From assembly GCF_002575655.3 (NCBI RefSeq), contig NC_053039.3, forward strand, positions 371,977,633 to 372,041,632: DNA of 64,000 nt, given 5' to 3'. Below the pieces are notes generated by a model. It worked only from the letters and a program-made list of their open reading frames with translations. It had not been told where the DNA came from and did no database searches. A program made the position numbers and the translations under genes. Positions within the stretch are counted from its first letter, which is position 1. Each line of letters opens with the position of its first letter. Source of the DNA: Aegilops tauschii subsp. strangulata. Its lineage: Eukaryota > Streptophyta > Magnoliopsida > Poales > Poaceae. This document shows positions 10,643-23,211 of this stretch, one piece after another.

Positions 10643-13370
10643 ATGAGGAATTTGAAATATCAAAGAACCAAGATTTTCCCCTCAACTACGATGGGAGGTA
10701 AGGAACTGCCATCTAGCTCTGCACTTGATTCACCTTCTGTTTTGAGTAAACTTGCGAAAGCTACACCTACCATTGATTCTGATATGTCGCATGTTATTGA
10801 TGTTGCCACTTCTACTATGCATGATGCTTATGATGATACTACTTCTATGCTTGATAATACTGTGCCACTTGGTGAATTTCTTGATGAACAACTTGCTAGG
10901 GTTAGAGAGAATGAAATTACCGAAAACTGATGATATTATTGAAACTGAAGATTATAATTCTCCCCCTAGATATGAATTTCCTGTTGTACCTGAGGGTTAT
11001 ATTATGGACGAGAAAACTGCTAGAGACTTTCTTGCTTGTAATGATAGAGACGATCTTAAGAAACTGTTAGCTAAGCTGAAAGAAAAGTCTTTGAATGCTA
11101 GAATGCATTATGACCCTATGTTTGCTACTTCACCTATCTTTGTTACTGATAAGGATTATTAATTCTCCATTGATCCTGAGTTAATTACTTTGGTTGACTC
11201 TGATCCTTTCTATGGTTATGAATCTGAAACTGTTGTGGCACATCTTACTAAATTGAATGATATATCCACCCTATTTCCTCACGAGGAAAATATTCGCTAT
11301 TACTATATTCTTAAGTTGTTTCCTTTCTCATTAAAGGGTGATGCTAAGTTATGGTTTAATTCTCTTGCTCCTGGTTGTATGCGTAGTCCCCATGACATGA
11401 TATATTACTTCTCTAAAAAAATCTTGCTCATAAGAAATAAGTTGCCTTACAGGAAATATTTAACTTTGTGCAAATTGAAGAAGAGAGTCTCCCACAAGCT
11501 TGGGGAAGGCTTCTCCAATTACTTAATGCTTTGCCTAATCATCCTCTCAAGAAAAATGAAATACTTGATATCTTTTATAATGGACTAAGCGATGCTTCCA
11601 GAGACCACCTGGATAGTTGTGCTGGTTGTGTTTTCAGGAAAGAACTATTGAGCAAGCTAAATTGCTATTGAATAATATATTGAGTAATGATAATGATTGG
11701 ACACTTCCTAAACAAACTCCTAAGCCAACTCCGAAGAAAAGGGGTATTCTATTTCTCAGTCCTGAAGATTTGCGAGGGGCAAAGAAATCTATGAAAGAAA
11801 AAGGTATTAAAGTTGAAGATGTTAAGAATTTACCGCCTATTGAAGAAATACATGGTCTTGATGACCCGACACAGGTAGTAGAGGTAAACTCTGTCTATAG
11901 ATTTGATGATGGTGATATTCCTCATAATAAGTCTGCTAGTTAATGCTTGGATGAGTTTGATAATTTTATTGTTAAACAAGAAAACTTCAATGCTTATGTT
12001 AGTAGACAATTGAAACGTAATGCTTACATGCTTGACCACTTGGGTGATTATATGAGTAGAACCGTTAATGATCTTAAGATTATTAGTAAACATGCTTCCA
12101 TGGTTACAACTCAAGTATAACAAGTACTTAAGGCACAAGATGATTTGCTTAATGAGTTGAATAGTAAGAATAATGATAATGTTGTTAGGGTTATGACTAG
12201 AGGTGGTAAAATGACCCAGGAACCTTTGTATCCTGAAGGCCATCCTAAGAGAGTTGAGCAAGATTCTTAGAGAATTAATACTGATGCACCTAGTCCTAGT
12301 AATAAAAAGAAAAATAAAACTGATAGGACTTTCCATGCTAGGGAACCTGCTATAGACACACCTGAGAATCCCAATGATATTTCTATTTCTGATCCTGAGA
12401 CACAATCTGGTGATGAACATGAACCTAGTAATAATGTTGATAATGATGTTCATGTTGATGCTCAACCTAGTAATGATAATGATGTAGAGATTGAACCTGT
12501 TGTTGATCTTGATAACCCACAATCAAAGAATCAACGTTATGATAAGAAAGACTTCATTGCTAGGAAACATGGTAAAGAAAGAGAACCATGGGTTCAGAAA
12601 CCCATGCCCTTTCCTCCTAAGCCATCCAAGAAAAAGGATGAGGAGGATTTCAAACGCTTTGCTGAAATGATTAGACCTATCTTACTGCGTATGCGTTTGA
12701 CTGAAATGCTTAAAACGCCTCCTTATGGTAAGTATATGAAAGATATAGTTGCAAATAAAAGGAAGATACCAGAAGCTGAAATTTCCACCATGCTTGCTAA
12801 TTATACTTTTAAGGGTGGAGTACCAAAGAAACTTGGAGATCCAGGAGTACCAACTATACCATGCTCCATTAAAAGAAACTATGTTAAAACTCCTTTATGT
12901 GATCTTGGAGCCGGTGTTAGTGTTATGCCTTTCTCTTCATATCGTAGACTTGAATTGAATAAGTTGACACCTACTGAAATTTCTTTGGAAATGGCTGATA
13001 AATCAACTGCTATACCCATCGGTATTTGTGAGGATGTGCCTGTTGTGGTTGCAAACATTACTATCTTAACGGACTTTGTTATTCTTGATATTCCTCGGGA
13101 CGACAGTATGTCGATTATCCTTGGTAGACCCTTTTTGAATACTACAGGGGCTGCTATTGATTGCAACAAAGGCAAGGCACTTTTCATGTTAATGGTACTG
13201 AGCATACGGTACACTTTCCGAAGAAACAACCTCAAGTTCATTGTATCAATTCTATTGGAAAAATTTCAACTATTACTATTGGAGGTTTTGAATTCCCCCT
13301 TCCTACTGTCAAAAAGAAATATGGTATTCTTATTGTTGAGGATATGCATATCCCCGTTCAGGTAACCTAG
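10643..13370 (+). pseudogene. gag-protease gene of element D, decayed
   Basis: It encodes the particle protein and an aspartic protease. The N-terminal frame starts with ATG at 10643. After a frameshift near 10920 the retrotransposon Gag region follows (WFNSLAPGCMRSPHDM near 11350-11400). From 11617 one frame runs to about 13185 through a low-complexity linker into the protease, with the active-site motif CDLGAGVSVMPFS at about 12897-12935 and the flap-end signature ILGRPFLNTTGA at about 13120-13155. The last codons, to the stop at 13370, need one more shift. At least three frameshifts and stops (11160, 11941, 12118, 12268) are present, so it is inactive. No CCHC knuckle is obvious and no reverse transcriptase follows. 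Confidence 0.82.
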
Positions 13371-13759
13371 TGTTACTCAAAAATTCTCCGGTTTCATGTC
13401 ATTCGAAAGAAGTTTGTTAATAAGACTTGATCAACCTTGTTAATGGATTCCTTTTGATGGGCATGAGATGGATGAATTTAGAAAGCACAACTTTCTGTAC
13501 CTATCTTTTACTTTCTGTTATTTAGAATAAATAAAGAAAAAAGTACTTTATGTCTGTTTTCTAAATTATCCGTGCAATAAAAAATGTCCCGAAAATAAAA
13601 GTTCTCCAAATGCCCTGAAAATTTAGTATGATTTTTATAGAATATTTGAGAATTTTTGGCACTAAGAACACACCATGGGGCCCTACCACCCTGGGCGCGC
13701 CCCCAATGTCTTCTGGGTCCCACATGGGTCCCCTCCACTTATTCCAGCAACCATCCACT
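13371..13759 (+). other. element D internal noncoding DNA after the protease gene
   Basis: This AT-rich then GC-rich noncoding stretch ends at CCACT, the left copy of the target duplication of the BARE-1/Angela solo LTR. Element D resumes at 15548. Confidence 0.55.
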
Positions 13760-15542
13760 TGTTGGGGAACGTAGCAGAAATTCAAAATTTTCTACGCATC
13801 ACCAAGATCAATCTATGGAGTAATCTAGCAACGAGGGGAAGGGGAGTGCATCTACATACCATTGTAGATCGCGATGCGGAAGCGTTGCAAGAACGCGGAT
13901 GAAGGAGTCATACTCGTAGCGATTCAGATCGCAGTTGATTCCGATCTAAGCACCGAACCACGGCGCCTCCGCGTTCAACACACGTGCAGCCCGGTGACGT
14001 CTCCCACGCCTTGATCCAGCAAGGAGAGAGGGAGAGGTTGGGGAAGACTCCGTCCAGCAGCAGCACGACGGCGTGGTGGTGATGGAGGAGCGTGGCAATC
14101 CTGCAGGGCTTCGCCAAGCACCGCGGGAGAGGAGGAGGGAGAGGGGTAGGGCTGCGCTATGAGGGAGATTGTCTCATGTTTGTATGGCAGCCCCAAAACC
14201 CCAATATATATAGGGGAGGGGGAGGGCTGCGCCCCCATCTAGGGTTTCCCCCCCAAGGGGTGCGGCCAGCCCTAGATGGGGCTTGGGGGGCGGCCAAGGG
14301 GGGGAGAGAGGGGGGCGCCCCACTAGATGGGCCTTAGGCCCATCTGAGCCTTGGGTTTCCCCCTTCCCCCTCTTCCTGCGCCCTGGGCCTCTTGTGGGGG
14401 GGCGCACCAGCCCACCTGGGGCTGGTCCCCTCCCACACTTGGCCCACGCAGCCCTCTAGGGCTGGTGGCCCCACCTGGTGGACCCCCGGGACCCTCTCGG
14501 TGGTCCCGGTACATTACCGATAGCACCCGAAACTTTTCCGGTGACCAAAACAGGACTTCCCATCTATAAATCTTTACCTCCGGACCATTCCGGAACTCCT
14601 CGTGACGTCCGGGATCTCATCCGGGACTCCGAACAACATTCGGTAACCACGTACATACTTTCCCTATAACCCTAGCGTCATCGAACCTTAAGTGTGTAGA
14701 CCCTACGGGTTCGGGAACCATGCAGACATGACCGAGACGTTCTCCGGCCAATAACCAACAGCGGGATCTGGATACCCATGTTGGCTCCCACATGTTCCAC
14801 GATGATCTCATCGGATGAACCACGATGTCGGGGATTCTATCAATCCCGTATTCAATTCCCTTTGTCTACCGGTATGTTACTTGCCCGAGATTCGATCGTC
14901 GGTATCCCGATACCTTGTTCAATCTCGTTACCGGCAAGTCTCTTTACTCATTCCCTAACTCACATCATCCCGTGATCAACTCCTTGATCACTTTGTGCAC
15001 ATTATGATGATGTCCTACCGAGTGGGCCCAGAGATACCTCTCCGTTTACACGGAGTGACAAATCCCAGTCTCGATTCGTGCCAACCCAACAGACACTTTC
15101 GGAGATACCTGTAGTGCACCTTTATAGCCACCCAGTTACGTTGTGACGTTTGGTACACCCAAAGCATTCCTACGGTATCCAGGAGTTGCACAATCTCATG
15201 GTCTAAGGAAATGATACTTGACATTAGAAAAGCTCTGAGCAAACGAACTACACGATCTTGTGCTAGGCTTAGGATTGGGTCTTGTCCATCACATCATTCT
15301 CCTAATGATGTGATCCCGTTATCAACGACATCCAATGTCCACGGTCAGGAAACCGTAACCAGCTATTGATCAACGAGCTAGTCAACTAGAGGCTTACTAG
15401 GGACATGGTGTTGTCTATGTATCCACACATGTATCTGAGTTTCCTATCAATACAATTCTAGCATGGATAATAAACGATTATCATGAACAAGGAAATATAA
15501 TAATAACCTATTTATTATTGCCTCTAGGGCATATTTCCAACA
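13760..15542 (-). mobile_element. solo LTR of a BARE-1/WIS/Angela-type Copia element
   Basis: Read on the minus strand it starts TGTTGGAAATATGCCCTAGA, the start I associate with Triticeae BARE-1/WIS/Angela LTRs, and ends GTTCCCCAACA (1783 bp). It is flanked by CCACT on both sides (13755-13759 and 15543-15547), a perfect 5-bp target duplication, with no internal region. It therefore arose by recombination between the two LTRs of a full element. A TATATATA core near 14204-14211 is the likely LTR promoter. It is inserted antisense to host element D. Confidence 0.92.
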
Positions 15543-16852
15543 CCACTTTGTATTCTTCCAGAAGAAATCATCCCATAGCTCAAACCCGTGTTCTTGCTCA
15601 TTTTGCTGCCATTTTTTATCTCCTTGCTCAAAGTTCCATTCACAATACTGCTTTGGGGGATTGTTGTTCGGTATGTGACTCCTCCAATGGTCCAATTAGT
15701 TTTTGTTCTAGTGCTTTATTTATTGCAAAATTTTGCTGGACCTTGTTCTTAAGCTTGCATGTCAAATTTATATGGTCCAAAGTAGTTTTGATGCATGATA
15801 TAACCTCTAGACACTTGTAGGAGTAGTTGCTATCAATTTTGTTGAGTTTGGTTCACTTCTATTTCGAGTCACTAAAAATTTCAGAAATTTTTCAGAGGAA
15901 GAAAAATGTCTAGGAAAATGTACCAAGGTGGTTCTTCGAGGAAGCAAGCACCGAGACTCGTGATACGTGAGCTGGACCTCGAACCACCAAGGGAAGCTCA
16001 AGTGCGGCCTTGTGAATGGTCGTCAGATGAATTTATGGTTCATGCAGGCTTCAAGGATGAATTTGATGCGTATGTACGGAATGCTGATCTTGAGGACTTT
16101 CCTATCAGATAAGTGCCGACAATACTATTACCTCACCGATTCCTTTGTGCGGAGGTTTGAATTTTCATCTAAGCGCAATGCTCATACTGTCTTGTTTGAT
16201 CTCTATGATAAATCTTATACCATGGACTTAGAAGATTTTAGTGATGCATGCAAAGTTCCACAATGGGGTATTCTTAGTGAGCCTCACAAATCTGAATACA
16301 ATGATTTCCTCGCTAGCATCACCGTGGGAGAAACTAGAAATATTACACAAGCCACCATAGGGAGCATTCACTTTCCCACCATACATTATTTTGCTCTCTT
16401 TATAGGTAGATGCATTAACGGTAAACATGATCGCTGCCACCTTTGTGTTCCAGGTCTTAGTATCCTCAATTGTGCGGTTTTAGGTGATAAGTGATATAAC
16501 TTGGGGGCTATTATTGCGAGGAGGTTACATCTTAATGCTAAAGAGGGAGATTTATTCGGTGGGATTTACACAACTCGTTTAGCTAATTATCTTGGTGTAT
16601 CCATAAGAGAGAATGATATTGAGTTGCCACCTGCTTTTCTAGATTATAATGCTATGGTACGCTACCAGTTTCTTGAGAGGAACGAACAGTCCCTCCAGTA
16701 CCGGTTAATCTTTGACAGACGACATGTCGTCCATATTATCCTTCCTGCTTCTACCTTCTTTAACTTTCAGGTAAATGGGAGATATTTTATAACTAGAGAG
16801 GAGGCAAACGAGTATGAGAGAATAGCGGAGGCTGCTCGCCTCCAGGAGGCAG

Positions 16853-18432
16853 TGATACGTCTCCAATGTATCTATAATTTTTTATTGTTCCATGCTGTTA
16901 TATTATCAATCTTGGATGTTTTATAATCATTTTATATCATTTTTGGTACTAACTTATTGACATAGTGCCAAGTGCCACTTGCTGTTTTTTGCATGTTTTT
17001 TACATCGCATGAAATCAATACCAAACGGAGTCCAAATGCAACGAAACTTTACGGAGATTTTTTATGGACCAGAAGACACCCAATGGTCCAAGGCAACGCC
17101 TGGGGGTGCTCCAAGGGGAGCACACCCCACCAGGGCGTGCCAGGAGGCCCAGGCGCGCTCTGGTGGGTTGTGCCCACCTCGGGTGCCCCCGGACCGCCTC
17201 TTTGCTCTATAAATACCCCAATATTCCAGAAACCCTAGGGGAGTCGACGAATATCAATTCCAGCCGTCGCAGAGTCCAGAACCACCAGATCCAATCTAGA
17301 CACCATCACGGAGGGGTTCACCACTTCCATTGGTGCCTCTCCGATGATGCGTGAGTAGTTCATTGTAGACCTTGGGGTCCGTAGTTAGTAGCTAGATGGC
17401 TTCCTCTCTCTCGTTGGATTCTCAATACAATGGTCTCTTGGAGATCCATATGATGTAACTTTTTTTGCGGTGTGTTTGTTGGGATCGGATGAACTTTGAG
17501 TTTATGATCAGATCTATCTTTTTATATCCATGAAAATTATTTGAGTTTCTTTGATCTCTTATATGCATGATTTCTTATAGCCTCGTATTTCTTCTTCGAT
17601 TTTTGGGTTTTGTTTGGCCAACTTGATCTATTTATCTTGCAATGGGAAGAGGTGCTTTGTAGTGGGTTCGATCTTACCGTGCTTGATCCCAATGACAGAA
17701 GGGGAACCAACACGTATGTATCGCTGCTACTAAGGATAAAACGATGGGGTATATCTCTACATAGATAGATCTTGTCTACATCATGTCATCGTTCTTATTG
17801 CATTACTCCGTTTATCCATGAACTTAATACACTAGATGCATGCTGGATAGCGGTCGATGTGTGGAGTAATAGTAGTAGATGCAGGCAGGAGTCGGTCTAC
17901 TAATCTTGGACGTGATGCCTATATAATAATCATTGCCTGGATATCGTCATGATTATTTGAAGTTCTATCAATTTCCCAACAGTAATTTGTTTACCCACCG
18001 TTTGCTATTTTTCTCGAAAGAAGCCACTAGTGAAACCTACGGCCCCGGGTCTCTTTCTCATATTATTTGCCTTTGCGATCTACTTTTCCTTTGATTTTAT
18101 TTTCAATATATTAAACCAAAAATACAAAAGTACCTTCCTGCGTTTTATTCTTATTTATTTTATTTGGCGTTCGATCTATCAATCTGTTACAACTTTCTCC
18201 CATCCACGTGCCAATTTCTGGCGCTGTTACCCGAAAGGGATTGACAACCCCTTTAACACAACGGGTTGCGAGTGGTTGTTATTTGTGTGCAGGTGTTGTA
18301 TACGTTGTGTTGCTTGGTTCTCCTACTGGTTCGATAACCTTGGTTTCATCACTGAGGGAAATACCTACCTCTGCTGTGTTGCATCATCCCTTCCTCTTTG
18401 GGGAAATACCGACGTAGCTTCAAGCCGCATCA
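16853..18432 (+). mobile_element. 5' LTR of element B
   Basis: 1580 bp, from TGATACGTCTCC to AGCCGCATCA. It contains a likely promoter (CTATAAATACC near 17208). The many open frames inside are not genes. Confidence 0.92.
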
Positions 18433-18443
18433 AAAGGAATTTC

Positions 18444-18461
18444 TGGTGTCGTTGCCGGGGA
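18444..18461 (+). promoter_or_regulatory. primer-binding site of element B (tRNA-Asp type)
   Basis: TGGTGTCGTTGCCGGGGA, 11 bases after the LTR, with two differences from the tRNA-Asp complement. Confidence 0.78.
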
Positions 18462-18649
18462 GGATCTTCAACATATACCAGGTTCCTAATCACAAATCTC
18501 ATCTCCTCGCAATTTACATTATTTGCCATTTGCCTCTCGTTTTCCTCTTCCCCACTTCACAAAAATCTGTCGTTTTTATTCGCCCTCTTTTTCGTTTGCC
18601 GTTTTCTTGTCGGATCTGTTTTTGACCGCAATCTTGTTGCATAGTCATC

Positions 18650-20682
18650 ATGACTCAAGAGAACACCAAGTTGTGTGATTTCTCAAATACCAACAACAAT
18701 GATTTTATTGGCACTCCGATTGCTCCTCCCGTCACTAGTGCGGAGTCTTGTGATATTAATACTGCTTTGCTGAATCTTGTTATGAAAGATCAATTTTCCG
18801 GTACTCCTAATGAGGATGTCGCGTCCCATCTTAATACCTTCATTGAATTATGTGATATGCAAAAGAAAAAAGATGTGGACAATGATGTGGTGAAGATGAA
18901 ATTATTTCTGTTTTCTTTGCGTGATTCTGCAAAAATTTGGTTCTCTTCTTTGCCTCGCAATAGTATTGATTCTTGGAATAAGTGCAAAGATGCTTTTATC
19001 ACTAAGTATTTTTTGCCCGCAAAAATCATTTCCCTTAGAACCCAGATCATGAATTTCAAGCAACTTGAACATGAGCATGTTGCACAATCTTGGTAAAGGA
19101 TGAAAATGATGCTAAGGAATTGCCCAACTCATGGGTTAAATCTTTGGATGATCATACAAAATTTTTATGCGGGGTTGAATTTTGTTTCTCGTAATCTTTT
19201 AGATTCCGCCGTGGGTGGTACTTTTATCTAAATTACTTTAGGTGAAGCCACCAAATTGCTTGATGATATTATGGCAAATTATTCACAATGCCATACCGAA
19301 AGGGCTCGTAGTAGTAAAAAGGTTAATTCAATTGAAGAAATTTCTTCTTTGAGTGAAAAAGTTGATGCTCTTATGAAATTGGTTGCTAGTAAAAGTGCTC
19401 CTATTGATTTTAATGATATGCCTTTGTCTACTTTGATTGAGCAAACTTGTGATGCCGTAGATGTGAATTTTATCTCTCGAAATAATTTCAACAACAATGC
19501 TTATAGAGGTAATTTTAATCCTAGGCTTTTTCCTAGTAATTCCTCTAATAATTATGGTAATTCCTATGGAAATCCTTCTTATAATAATAATAGGAATACC
19601 TCTGATCTTGATAATAATATTAAGGAATTTATCAACACGCAAAAAGTTTTCAACACCATCATAGAAGAAAAGTTGAATAAGATTGATGATTTGTCTAGAA
19701 GCGTTGATAGAATTTCTCTTGATGTGGAAAATCTCAAGATGATTTTTTTTGCCTAAGGTTGAGGAATCAATTAAAGATCTTTATGTTTCTATGGATGAAA
19801 GTAAGAACAGAACCGCTATGCTTAGAGCTAAAAGAGAATTTTTAGAAAAAGCGTTTTCTAGTGATTGCTTTCGTAAAAGTGATGAAGATCTTAAAATGAT
19901 TGGTGTTTATTCTATTGATTCCTTGTTTAGTAAAATTAAGATTGATGAAAAAGGGACTGGAGAAGAGTCAACTTTAGTTAAAAGGCGTCCCGATAATTCG
20001 GAGGGTGAAAATCTTGTTGAGAAAATTGATAAAAGTGGGTTTGAAGAGGTCAAAACTTTAACTAGTGATGTGCTCACTCTTTTGGATTACAAAGACTTTA
20101 ATTATGATAGTTGCTCTTTGATTGATTGTATTTCTTTGTTTGCAATGCATGATAAATTCACCCCATGCTTATGAACAAAATAAAGCTTTTACTAAACATA
20201 TTGTTGATGCTATGATGAAAGCTTTAGAAGAAAAATTGGAATTAGAAGTTTCGATTCCTAGAAAATTGCATGATGAATGGGAACCTACTATCAAAGTGAA
20301 GATTAAAAATTATGAGTGTTTTTATTTGTGTGACTTGGGTGCTAGTGTTTCTACAATTCCGAAATCTTTATATGATGTCCTTGGTCTTACCGATCTTGAA
20401 GAATGTTCTTTAAATTTGCACTTGGCGGATTCTACTATTAAAAAGCCTATGGGAAGAATTAATGATGTTCTTATTCTTGCAAATATGATTTATGCGCCCA
20501 TAGATTTTATTGTTCTTGATATTGATTGCAATCCGTCTTGTCCAATTATTCTTGGTAGACCGTTTTTACGCACTATCGGTGTCGTGATTGATATGAAAGA
20601 AGGCAATATTAAGTTCCAATTTCCTTTGAGGAAGGGTATGGAACACTTCCATAGAACAAGAATTAGGCCACCATATGAATAA
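18650..20682 (+). pseudogene. gag-protease gene of element B, decayed
   Basis: The ATG at 18650 starts a Gag protein with the retrotransposon Gag signature (KIWFSSLPRNSIDSWNKCKD around 18930-18995). The same frame continues past stops at 19094-19096 and near 19229 into an Asn-rich linker (19480-19620). A frame change occurs at the T8 run at 19742-19749, another near 20160. The last part holds the aspartic protease: CDLGASVSTIPKSLYD at about 20330-20377 and ILGRPFLRTIG at about 20549-20580, ending at 20682. Two stops and two frameshifts make it inactive. There is no polymerase region downstream. Confidence 0.85.
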
Positions 20683-21392
20683 ATCATGAGGGCATCTTAT
20701 GGATCTCGAAACAAAGATGACAGAACTTAGATCCTTGCTTTATGCCTAGCTAAGGGCGTAAAACTATAGCGCTTGCTGGGAGGCAACCCAATGAATAAAA
20801 TTTATTTTTGCTTTTTGCTTTCTGTTCTTGAGTGTTTGCACAATTATGCTATTGTTATGATTGTGTTTTTGGTGTTTTAATTAGTGTTTGTGCCAAGTAA
20901 AGCCATTAGGATCTTCTTGGGTGATAGTTGTTTGATCTTGCTGAAAAACAGAAACTTTTGCGCTCACAAAAACAATTCTTTTTACCAGAGCGTGATAAAA
21001 TGCCAATTCTTTTTTCAGAAGATTAATATACAAATAGCTCAGGTCGTCCTAATTTTTTAGAATTTTTGGAGTTACAGAAGTATTCGAAATAGTCAGATTG
21101 CTACAGACTGTTCTGTTTTTGAGAGATTTTGTTTTCTGTGCGTTGTGTGCTTGGTTTGATGATTCCATGGTTTTCTTTGATGAGTTTTTGCCATAGAAAA
21201 GTTGGAATACGGTAGATATAATGCAAGAATAAAATATGAATTGGTTTGCTACAATACTTACAGTAGTGATTTGCTTTCTTGTACTAACGGATCTCACGAA
21301 GGTTTTGTTGAACTTTGTGTGATTGAAGTTTTCAAGTTTTGGGTTATCTTACGATTGATGAAGGAATAAGGAGTAAGAAGAGCCTAATCTTG

Positions 21393-21470
21393 GGGATGCC
21401 CCGGCATCCCAATCTATTATCCAAAAGAGAGCAAGCAACTAAGCTTGGGGATGCCCCGAGTGGCATCCCC
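21393..21470 (+). repeat. two hairpins with an internal polypurine-tract copy, element B
   Basis: GGGATGCC/GGCATCCC with a 2-base loop at 21393-21410, and GGGGATGCC/GGCATCCCC with a 6-base loop at 21447-21470. The second overlaps TAAGCTTGGGGATGC (21440-21454), identical to the sequence directly before the 3' LTR (23197-23211). Confidence 0.85.
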
Positions 21471-21659
21471 TCTTTCTTCTAACGACCATCGGTATTTTAC
21501 TCGAAGCTATATTTTTATTCGTCACATACTATGTGTTTTGCTTGGAGCGTCTTGTATGATATGAGTCTTTGCTTGTTTTATTTTGTGTTTTAAGTCTTGA
21601 TTCCTTGCTGGACACACCTATTTGAGAAATCCAAAATTATGTCATGACTTGTTAGAATT

Positions 21660-21888
21660 GCTCTCTATGCTTCACTTAAATTTTTATGAGCTATGGACTT
21701 GCTCAAGTGCTTCACTTATATCTTTTTGAGCATGGTGTGCTTTAGTATTTTTGAGAAATGCTCTCTTGCTTCACTTAGATTTATTTGAGATTTAGTAAAA
21801 TTTTCAAGAAATTCTCTCTTGCTTCACTTAAATTAATTTGAAAGAAAGAAATATTATGCTCATGATCTTCACTTATATTTGTTTGAGC
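21660..21888 (+). repeat. CTTCACTT-loop hairpin array, element B
   Basis: Five units share a core near CTTCACTTATAT. The best stems are GCTCAA/TTGAGC (21701-21706 with 21726-21731) and GCTCA/TGAGC (21858-21862 with 21884-21888). Others are GCTC/GAGC (21660-21663 with 21688-21691) and TCTC/GAGA (21762-21765 with 21787-21790). The unit near 21812-21845 pairs poorly. Stem sequences differ while pairing is kept. Confidence 0.7.
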
Positions 21889-23196
21889 TTATCAAAAGCA
21901 ACACATGAAAATTAGTTCCAAAGTGATAGATATACAAGAAGGATATAATAAAGACTTTCATGAAGATCATTGGACAAAATAAACATGATTCTTAGTAATA
22001 GTTTTGAGATATGATGATGTGATATGTGAGTCATCTTGATGAGTAATTATGCTTTAGTAAGAATATTGGTGTTAAGGTTTGTGATTCCCTATGCAAGCAC
22101 GAAAGTCAATAATTATGTAATGAAATTATATCCTACTTGTGGTGCATTATTTGTGTTAATTATGCTTAATGCTCGCTTATGACATTATTCATTTCTTGGT
22201 TGGTCGCTTCTCAATCTTTTGCTAGCCTTCATTTTGCACTAAGTATGATCTCTACTTGTGCATCCAAAAACCTTTAAACCAGTTTTGCCACATGAGTCCA
22301 CTATATCTACCTATATGCGGTATTCTTTTGCCGTTCTAAGCAAATTTTTATGTGCCATTTATAATTTTCAAAATAAACTTCTCTTTTGTGTGTTCGTACC
22401 GCTCGCGAAGCGGTGCGGGGTGGCTAATATTTTCCATGCTAGTTGTGTTATTCTCACGATGAGTGTTTATTCACTTGTCATTGCACGAGAGTAAGGCAAA
22501 GGTATTAGGGATGCCCAGTCCCGAAATGAAAAATGAATTTACTTTATGTTGTCAAATAATAAATTCCTTGGAAAGTGTTGGTATGGAAGGCAACCATGGA
22601 TTCGGCTAGCCATGGAAAGTGAAAGTATGGTGGAAAAAGGAATAAACTTTATTTTCTGTTTGGGAACCGCCTATGATATATCTAGCATGGAAAGTGTTGG
22701 GAACTCAAAGTCGTTTTTGTTGGTGGGAAGGACACACCTCCCAAAATGTTTTTATCTCTAAGTTTTTCGCTTTGAGCTCTGGCACCTCTACAAATCCCTA
22801 CTTCCCTCCACGAAGGGCCCTTCTTTTATTTTATGCAATTTTTTTTGAGTTTGAGTCTCCATCTTCTCTTATAAAAGCACTAACTAGGTGGCACTATGAT
22901 CGTACTTGAGTATTGGGTGTAGCTAATATGCGAGTGTGTTTCATGAAGGGATCAATGGTTAAGCATGATGGGCTAGGGATAACTTATTTTAGCATTGATA
23001 TTTTGAAAGACATGGTTGCTTGTTGATATGCTTGAGTATTTGATTTGTCATGTCGAAACTAGACTATTGCTTTGAATCACATAAAATTGAAAATGTCCAT
23101 GCTACAAAGAAAAGAAATATGAGATGACATGTTAGGCAACATTCCACATCAAAAAATTTGTTTTTATCACTTACCTACTCGAGGACGAGCAGGAGT

Positions 23197-23211
23197 TAAG
23201 CTTGGGGATGC
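23197..23211 (+). promoter_or_regulatory. polypurine tract of element B
   Basis: TAAGCTTGGGGATGC abuts the 3' LTR and would prime plus-strand DNA synthesis. Confidence 0.75.

Larger units (their letters stand above)
20683..23211 (+). other. noncoding 3' internal region of element B with structured repeats
   Basis: About 2.5 kb without a credible gene. In order it holds two GGGATGCC/GGCATCCC hairpins, an internal copy of the polypurine tract, five CTTCACTT-loop hairpins (21660-21890) and the GAGGACGAGCAGG block just before the terminal polypurine tract. The same order is seen in element C. Confidence 0.7.

Noticed and set aside
11830..12522. Minus-strand 230-residue Ile/Asn-rich open frame
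   Set aside because: It is antisense to the AT-rich linker of the gag-protease gene of D. Composition reflects ATT/AAT codons, not a protein family.
16972..17354. Open frames inside the 5' LTR of B (and the matching ones at 23336-23674)
   Set aside because: They lie in LTR promoter/leader sequence, occur in both LTRs, and have no domain.
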